The notes beneath the pieces are model-generated. The model had not been told where the DNA came from, did not search any database, and was given only the letters and a program-made list of their open reading frames with translations. From Bacillota bacterium (GTDB taxonomy: Bacteria > Bacillota > Clostridia > TANB77 > CAG-465), in contig JAEYPQ010000046.1 of the NCBI GenBank assembly GCA_023410645.1, positions 1 through 10,659 on the forward strand: 10,659 nt of DNA, given 5' to 3'. Both the position numbers and the translations under genes were made by a program. Positions 6,409-10,659 of the stretch are shown piece after piece. Positions within the stretch are counted from its first letter, which is position 1; each line of letters opens with the position of its first letter.

Positions 6409-6828
6409 TTATTTATTAAAAATTTCTTTTTCTTTATTTTCTAAAAATATAACAAATTTAGATATTAATGTTCCTACAAAAAAACTTATTGCTTGTAAGC
6501 CAGAAAACATTATATAATAATTATATTTTTGATTTGGATAAAAATAATATGTTATAACTCCTATAATAAACACTAATATTGTTGAAATTAAAATAGTGAC
6601 ATCATTTGGTCTAAATTTTTTCTGAATTACAAAACCATATATAAATGCTATTATATATATGCCACCACCAATTAAAACAAGAATTATTGGTGCAATAATC
6701 CAACCAATAGAATTTTGATTCTCTCCGGCATTTGAATTATTCATTATAAAGTTTAATATATTATATATAATACCATATATAGCGTAAAATGTTATAATCT
6801 TTTTTAATACTTTAGAATTGCTTTTCAT
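6409..6828 (-). CDS. Four-helix membrane protein of unknown function (139 aa)
   Basis: ATG at 6828 is preferred, with GAGGAG 4 bases upstream; GTG at 6840 is part of that site. Four hydrophobic segments fall at about residues 9-29, 43-67, 78-95 and 106-130, separated by short polar loops. A basic patch (QKKFRPND) lies between helices 2 and 3, and the tail is charged (LENKEKEIFNK). No family is recognised. It resembles the 146-aa protein upstream in size, helix pattern and the FIYG-basic loop between helices 2 and 3. Its 3' end was duplicated at 7387-7494. Small polytopic proteins next to surface or toxin-like genes are often immunity proteins, but here that rests on position only. Confidence 0.65.
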   Translation of the reverse strand: MKSNSKVLKKIITFYAIYGIIYNILNFIMNNSNAGENQNSIGWIIAPIILVLIGGGIYIIAFIYGFVIQKKFRPNDVTILISTILVFIIGVITYYFYPNQKYNYYIMFSGLQAISFFVGTLISKFVIFLENKEKEIFNK

Positions 6829-6906
6829 ATTTCTCCTCACTAATATACTCCATTATTATTTACTTTTTTATAAACCCATTTTCATTATAATTTAACTTCT
6901 TATAAA

Positions 6907-7347
6907 TTACATTCTTATAATTTTAGATGTAAACATGATTAATTTTTTAAACAAAACTCCAAATAAGCAGAATATTAAAAATATTATCAATTGTATTAAA
7001 CTTAATTCGATTATAGTTATTAATTCAAATGATGGTCCTACTATCACATGTATTATTTGCATAATTGTAAATTGAATTATACTATATATAATTACTTGAA
7101 TAGTTATATTAGAAAACTCTTTAAAATTCATTTTATTCTTTAAACCATATATAAAGCTATAAATTATAGATACCATAGGAAGTACAAATACCCAAAACAA
7201 CAGGTATATTGAAAAATCCATGCTAAATATATTTCTATTTTCATCTTTTAAAAAGTATTCATTATATATATATAATAAAACATATATAATTGTAAAAGAT
7301 GAAATATAACAAGTAAAAAATTTAAAAACTTTTCTGTTAAAATTCAT
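6907..7347 (-). CDS. Four-helix membrane protein of unknown function (146 aa)
   Basis: ATG at 7347 follows AAGGG about 9 bases upstream, an adequate site. Four hydrophobic segments fall at about residues 11-28, 47-68, 82-104 and 109-133, with a basic loop after the second (YGLKNKMNFKEF) and a basic end. No conserved motif is recognised. The architecture parallels the 139-aa protein 78 bases downstream, including IYSFIYGLKNKMNF versus IIAFIYGFVIQKKF, so the two are probably distant paralogues. The pair could be transcribed together. The gene directly follows a dead copy of the 139-aa gene's end, so an expansion of this family with decay is visible. Confidence 0.6.
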   Translation of the reverse strand: MNFNRKVFKFFTCYISSFTIIYVLLYIYNEYFLKDENRNIFSMDFSIYLLFWVFVLPMVSIIYSFIYGLKNKMNFKEFSNITIQVIIYSIIQFTIMQIIHVIVGPSFELITIIELSLIQLIIFLIFCLFGVLFKKLIMFTSKIIRM

Positions 7348-7386
7348 ATGTTACTACCCTTAACTTATATTAATATTATACATATA

Positions 7387-7494
7387 TTACTTATACATAA
7401 AAGTAATTTTTTGTTTATTTTCTAAAGATATAAAAAGTCCAGATATTAATGTTTCAACAAAAAAACTTATTGCTTGTAACCCAGAAAACATTAT
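7387..7494 (-). pseudogene. 3'-end fragment of a duplicated four-helix membrane gene
   Basis: The frame reads IMFSGLQAISFFVETLIS and on to a TAA at 7387. It corresponds to the last helix of the 139-aa protein (IMFSGLQAISFFVGTLIS). Over 77 bases (7418-7494 versus 6437-6513) I count 8 differences, about 90% identity. No start codon with a ribosome binding site and none of the first three helices remain. It is a relic of a duplication or recombination, not a gene. Confidence 0.8.
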
Positions 7495-7592
7495 TTAACT
7501 TTTATTGAGTATTTTATTATAAGATTTCAACAGTTCTTCTCCATTTTATACGTCAATATTTTTTCATTAAACTCTTTTTTTCTACTTTTCAT
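7495..7592 (-). pseudogene. Short broken ORF between the 404-aa pseudogene and the duplicated fragment
   Basis: ATG at 7592, 4 bases after the upstream gene's stop, gives MKSRKKEFNEKILTYKMEKNC then TGA. A change of frame near 7540 would continue GEELLKSYNKILNKS to TAA at 7495, next to the start of the duplicated fragment. There is no ribosome binding site and no family is recognised. It may be the end of a deleted gene or a chance frame. Confidence 0.2.
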
Positions 7593-7595
7593 ATA

Positions 7596-8811
7596 CTAAT
7601 TAGTTGCTATTCTATAATCCGTTACAGTAGCATTAAAATCTAAAAAATACTGAAGTATATCTTCTGTGTATTCTTCATTTCTTTGACCTGATAGCATAAA
7701 TACAAAATCAATAAAAGTACTAAATTTAGTATATGCAAATATATATTCATATCTATCATTTCCATTTCCATATATCCTTTTATAATAGTTAACTTTATTA
7801 CCATTTTTTAATATTAGTTCTTTTTCTTCTGTTTGCTCAATTAAACTGATTTTCTGATTATCAGCATATTTATATTCAGAATTAAAATATTTCTGTGATG
7901 CATCTTTTGCACCCCCACCAAGTTGTATATTTACAGTTGCATTTTCTGATGTAAGATTATAAGGTGAACCAAACTTATATATTAAATTATCTGTAAGATT
8001 TTCTATATTTTTTTCTTCATTTTTATTTAAACTAGTACTACTCCTATATGCGAATATATCTGGAACAATTTCATATCCTTCGAAAACCCTATAATCAAGT
8101 GATAGTTTAGCACTTTCTCCTGCACCTTCATTTGCAAAACCAGACTTAAAACTAAAGTTATAATATCCATCTCTTGGTTTTGCCACATAGTTTTCCAAAT
8201 TATCTTCTTCAATGTCATATGAAACTAGCAGTTCTTTATATGTATCATCTAATATACAGTTTTTAGATACTATATCTATAGTAATATAAAATCCATTTAT
8301 ATTTTCATAATATGCCTTATATTCTCTTCCATTATCACTATTTATAGTACAAACATAAAATGTTTTCTCTTGTTTTAAATTGCTAAATTTATTTGAATAT
8401 CCGAATTACTTCTTCAAATTTATTATCTTTTATATATTCTTTATTAAGTTTATCAAAATCATTATAAAGTGTATATTCTATGTTTACACTTTTATTTTCA
8501 TCACCTATAGTATAAGCTGTCGTTTTACCATTTTCCCTATTTGTAGTATAACTCATAATTGAACTATCTCTTGTTTCATTATTTGTTACATATTCATTAT
8601 AGTTATCAGGTACTTGCACTTTAAAAAAGTATGCTTTTTTATTATCAATTGATAGATAGTTTTCGAAACTATATGTAAATTCCGGTTTTATTGATGTAAT
8701 TGGTAATGTTTCATTGCCACTTGTACTATTTAATTTAATTATAATAAATAATAAAGATATTATAATAACCACTATACCTATAAAAATAATTACTTTTTTT
8801 AACTTTGACAT
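7596..8811 (-). pseudogene. Membrane-anchored protein of unknown function, single-base frameshift
   Basis: ATG at 8811 follows GAGG by 8 bases. Residues ~1-26 are one membrane anchor (MSKLKKVIIFIGIVVIIISL) with no lipobox, resembling the anchor of the SUMF1-like protein. The remainder should be extracellular, hydrophilic and rich in Tyr, Asn and Lys. The first frame stops at 8389 after FEEVIRIFK. The other frame runs on from about 8402 (GYSNKFSNLKQEKTFYVC) to TAG at 7596. Removing one base near 8401-8404 (ATTCGGATA to ATTGGATA) yields an unbroken 404-aa protein, and the total length then divides by three exactly. No domain is recognised; segments such as VNIQLGGGAKD and DYRVFEGYEI suggest beta structure. 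It has a long upstream region with two Spo0A-box-like sites. A sequencing error at the shift would make this an intact gene. Confidence 0.7.
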
Positions 8812-8921
8812 ATACAAAACCTCTTCCTTACTTATAAAATAATTACTAGAATTAGTATATTAAATATCCAGTAAATTTTCAATATATAAACTTATTTAAA
8901 ACCTCTAAATATTATTTTTAG

Positions 8922-8955
8922 ATTATAGTCTTTGTAAAAAAAATGCTTTTTTCAA
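8922..8955 (-). promoter_or_regulatory. Candidate promoter of the 404-aa membrane protein, long spacer
   Basis: On the minus strand TATAAT (8922-8927) is preceded by TTGAAA (8950-8955) with a 22-base spacer. No good -35 lies at 17 bases. A 22-base spacer is unusable by sigma-A alone but is the known arrangement at the Spo0A-activated spoIIG promoter. The presence of 0A boxes upstream makes this suggestive only. Confidence 0.35.
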
Positions 8956-8988
8956 TTTGTGATATTCCAACAGCATCTAATTTTATTT

Positions 8989-8995
8989 TTCGACA
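8989..8995 (-). promoter_or_regulatory. Spo0A-box-like site (TGTCGAA), proximal
   Basis: The minus strand reads AAAATGTCGAAAAAT around a perfect 7-base 0A core. It lies about 73-79 bases upstream of the transcription start expected from the TATAAT at 8922. Confidence 0.45.
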
Positions 8996-9038
8996 TTTTC
9001 AAAATAGTGTACTATTAATGCTTTCTATTTTCAATACT

Positions 9039-9045
9039 TTCGACA
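9039..9045 (-). promoter_or_regulatory. Spo0A-box-like site (TGTCGAA), distal
   Basis: The minus strand reads ATTATGTCGAAAGT, again a perfect core, in the same orientation as the proximal site and exactly 50 bases away, close to five helical turns. Confidence 0.45.
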
Positions 9046-9114
9046 TAATTAGACTATTTTTTAAAAATTTTGTTGTAATATCTTACTAACAAATGTTAAT
9101 TTTTTTACAAACAG

Positions 9115-9162
9115 GGTACTTTAAGTCCTACCGCCCACCCTAGAGGTCGCAAAGTATACTTT
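9115..9162. other. GC-rich block with TACTTT/AAAGTA half-sites next to recombinase; candidate attachment site
   Basis: GGTACTTT (9115-9122) is followed by a block at 9127-9150 with 17 of 24 G/C (CCTACCGCCCACCCTAGAGG onward), then a perfect palindrome AAAGTATACTTT (9151-9162). The GC content stands out sharply from the surroundings. It begins about 40 bases past the recombinase stop codon, a usual place for a large serine recombinase's attachment site. On the minus strand AGGGT...ACCCT and GGT...ACC arms could also pair, so a structured 3' UTR is an alternative. No second copy of the GC core was seen in the window. Confidence 0.4.
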
Positions 9163-9199
9163 TAAAAAATATCTATAAAGATATTTTTACATTTGTTAT

Positions 9200-10659
9200 T
9201 TAAAAATTCCAATTAACATTTATAACTTGTGGAATATTTTCAGATTTATTTGGTTTCTCCCCAATTACTATACTTTCTATAAAAGCATTAATTATTTCAA
9301 TATCCAATTCATCAAAGTTTTTAAATTGCTCTGCTATTTCTTTATTGTTTTGATAACTATTCTTTTTTTCAATTAATTCTTCAATATTCTTTTCTAATCT
9401 CTTTATTTCAGTTTCTATTTCTTCTTTTTGAGTATTTAGACCCTTTTTTAACTGTATAAATTCATTATCATTAATTAAACCACTAACTTTATCCGAATAT
9501 AAGCTTACCAATGTGTTAGATTTTTTTTCTAACTCCAAAGATATCTTTTCCTTTTCTTTATATAGCATTTTAATTTCATTATCGATCTCACTATTATTTA
9601 AAGAATATTCTATTTCATCGAAATTACAATATTGATTAATTTTATCATTTACTCTTTTTCTTAGAATCATTTCAAGTTTACTAGATAAAATTTGTACTCT
9701 AGGTGAACATTCACATATGGGAGAAATTGACCTTGAGCATTTAAAATAATAATTGCCACTGCCATTTTTTAGCTTTTTTAATTTTCCACCACATTTGCTA
9801 CAAATAAGTTTTCCTGAAAAAATATGTTTTTTTCCCTCAGAATGTGAAACTTTACTTCTTGAATCCAACATTTTTTGCACTTTATTAAATTGTTCTAATG
9901 ATATTATAGGTTCATGTGTTCCTTTTTTTATTATCCATTTTTCTTTTGGCAATTCCCTTTTTTTATATGATCTTATGCTAATCTTTGTTGTTCTTCCTTG
10001 TACCATATCTCCTATATACATTGGCTCTCTTAAAATAAGTCTCACAGTCTTATCATACCATTTATTTGTTTTCATACCAGCACTTTTGTAATTACTTTTT
10101 ATATACATTTGCTTATATACCGTTGGTTTTAAAACATTATCTTCATTTAACTTTCTGGCTATCTGTACCGTTGACAATCCATTTTCGGCCATATTAAAAA
10201 TATCTTTTACTATTTTACTTGCGATTGGATCAATTAAAATTTTTCCTTTATTTTTTGAATCTTTTATATATCCAAATCTTGCTGTGCCTCCTATATGGCA
10301 ACCTTCTTTTCTTTTATGATCTAATACAGCCCTAATGCTATCTGATGTATCTTCTATATACCATTGATTAACAAGACCATTAATTTGTCTTTGTTTTCTA
10401 TTGCCTTTTACAAAGTTATCGGCATAATCGACAAGAGTTATAAATCTAATGTTCCATTGTATTAGCTTATCATTTATATATTCTTCAACTAAACTCATAT
10501 CTCTAGTAAATCTTGATTGTGATTTACAAAGTATTATATCAAATAATCTGAGTCTAGCATCTTCAAGCATTCTTTTAAAGCTTGGTCTATTACTATCCAT
10601 CCCAGAATAATCATCATCTACATAAATATTATATAACTCCCACCCCTTACTAACAATAT
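9200..10659 (-). CDS. Large serine recombinase, N-terminus beyond right edge
   Basis: 485 residues are visible, in frame to the right edge; the in-frame ATG at 10600 is internal because conserved sequence continues upstream (SKGWELYNIYVDDDYSG). The end of the catalytic domain includes DIILCKSQSRFTRD, whose arginines are part of the resolvase active site. A recombinase domain follows (INGLVNQWYIEDTSDSIRAV, DHKRKEG, FGYIKD, ARKLNEDN), then a zinc ribbon with C286, C289, C307 and C315 or C317 (numbered from the first whole codon), then a coiled coil from about 345 to 425 rich in Glu/Lys/Leu. This is the architecture of clostridial large serine integrases/transposases, usually 500-550 aa, so only about 35 residues including the catalytic serine are missing. 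It would integrate or excise a mobile element without needing host homology. The missing N-terminus matches the fragment at 1-77. Confidence 0.93.
   Translation of the reverse strand, partial: IVSKGWELYNIYVDDDYSGMDSNRPSFKRMLEDARLRLFDIILCKSQSRFTRDMSLVEEYINDKLIQWNIRFITLVDYADNFVKGNRKQRQINGLVNQWYIEDTSDSIRAVLDHKRKEGCHIGGTARFGYIKDSKNKGKILIDPIASKIVKDIFNMAENGLSTVQIARKLNEDNVLKPTVYKQMYIKSNYKSAGMKTNKWYDKTVRLILREPMYIGDMVQGRTTKISIRSYKKRELPKEKWIIKKGTHEPIISLEQFNKVQKMLDSRSKVSHSEGKKHIFSGKLICSKCGGKLKKLKNGSGNYYFKCSRSISPICECSPRVQILSSKLEMILRKRVNDKINQYCNFDEIEYSLNNSEIDNEIKMLYKEKEKISLELEKKSNTLVSLYSDKVSGLINDNEFIQLKKGLNTQKEEIETEIKRLEKNIEELIEKKNSYQNNKEIAEQFKNFDELDIEIINAFIESIVIGEKPNKSENIPQVINVNWNF

Larger units (their letters stand above)
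8822..9199. other. Intergenic region upstream of the 404-aa gene and downstream of the recombinase
   Basis: These 378 bases contain no plausible gene. They hold a candidate promoter (8922-8955), two Spo0A-box-like sites (8989-8995 and 9039-9045), and a GC-rich block with flanking half-sites (9115-9162) close to the recombinase stop. The recombinase has no clear hairpin terminator here. Confidence 0.6.

Noticed and set aside
8027..8218. Minus-strand 63-aa open frame overlapping the 404-aa pseudogene
   Set aside because: It is an out-of-register reading of the same region; the other frame continues seamlessly on both sides.
8380..8562. Plus-strand 60-aa hydrophobic open frame
   Set aside because: It is antisense to the 404-aa pseudogene, with AT-rich Phe/Ile composition and no ribosome binding site.
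9100..9165. Known riboswitch such as c-di-GMP or fluoride type
   Set aside because: The GC-rich block lacks the conserved core motifs of those classes as I know them and lies downstream, not upstream, of the recombinase.
9753..10091. Plus-strand 112-aa open frame
   Set aside because: It is antisense to the zinc-ribbon and recombinase-domain coding sequence of the serine recombinase.
10428..10436. Fourth Spo0A-box-like site (TTGTCGATT on the minus strand)
   Set aside because: It has a mismatch in the core (TGTCGAT) and lies within recombinase coding sequence.

Overview
The window is very AT-rich. It has clostridial-type ribosome binding sites (GGAGG, AGGTGAT), a Spo0A-family response regulator, Spo0A-box-like sites (TGTCGAA) and serine recombinases of the type common in Clostridium mobile elements. 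I read it as accessory DNA from a spore-forming low-GC Firmicute, most likely Clostridium sensu lato. No rRNA, tRNA, CRISPR array or classical transposase was seen.

Borders. The left edge (1-497, all minus strand) is a small operon: a 58-aa membrane protein, a 48-aa charged protein, then the first 25 codons of a serine recombinase that runs off the window. The right edge (9200-10659, minus strand) is a serine recombinase that lacks only its N-terminus. The two partial genes are complementary, N-terminus on the left and the rest on the right. They fit either one recombinase gene on a roughly 10.7-kb circle cut at an arbitrary point, or two same-orientation recombinases flanking the cargo. A perfect palindrome at 826-842 and a GC-rich block with AAAGTA/TACTTT half-sites at 9115-9162 lie between recombinase module and cargo and are candidate recombination sites.

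Cargo. On the plus strand, 1266-3377 is an intact secreted protein with peptidoglycan-binding-like modules, a DUF1906 (Rv2525c-like) glycoside-hydrolase-like domain and a beta-rich tail. Its promoter carries a perfect Spo0A box. A second DUF1906 protein survives only as a C-terminal, frameshifted fragment with a different tail (5359-6344). Between them, on the minus strand, lie an intact membrane-anchored SUMF1-like protein (3443-4453) and a frameshifted Spo0A-like response regulator (4605-5325). From 6409 to 8811, also minus, come two four-helix membrane proteins, a fragment of a duplicated copy of one of them, and a frameshifted 404-aa membrane-anchored protein whose upstream region has two more Spo0A-box-like sites.

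Overall picture (inference): a decaying, recombinase-borne cargo island of cell-surface and cell-wall proteins that may be switched on at entry into stationary phase or sporulation. Three genes have single-base frameshifts, and there are partial duplications and a truncation junction near 5340-5360. The two DUF1906 regions are visibly less AT-rich than the minus-strand genes, which suggests a mosaic origin.
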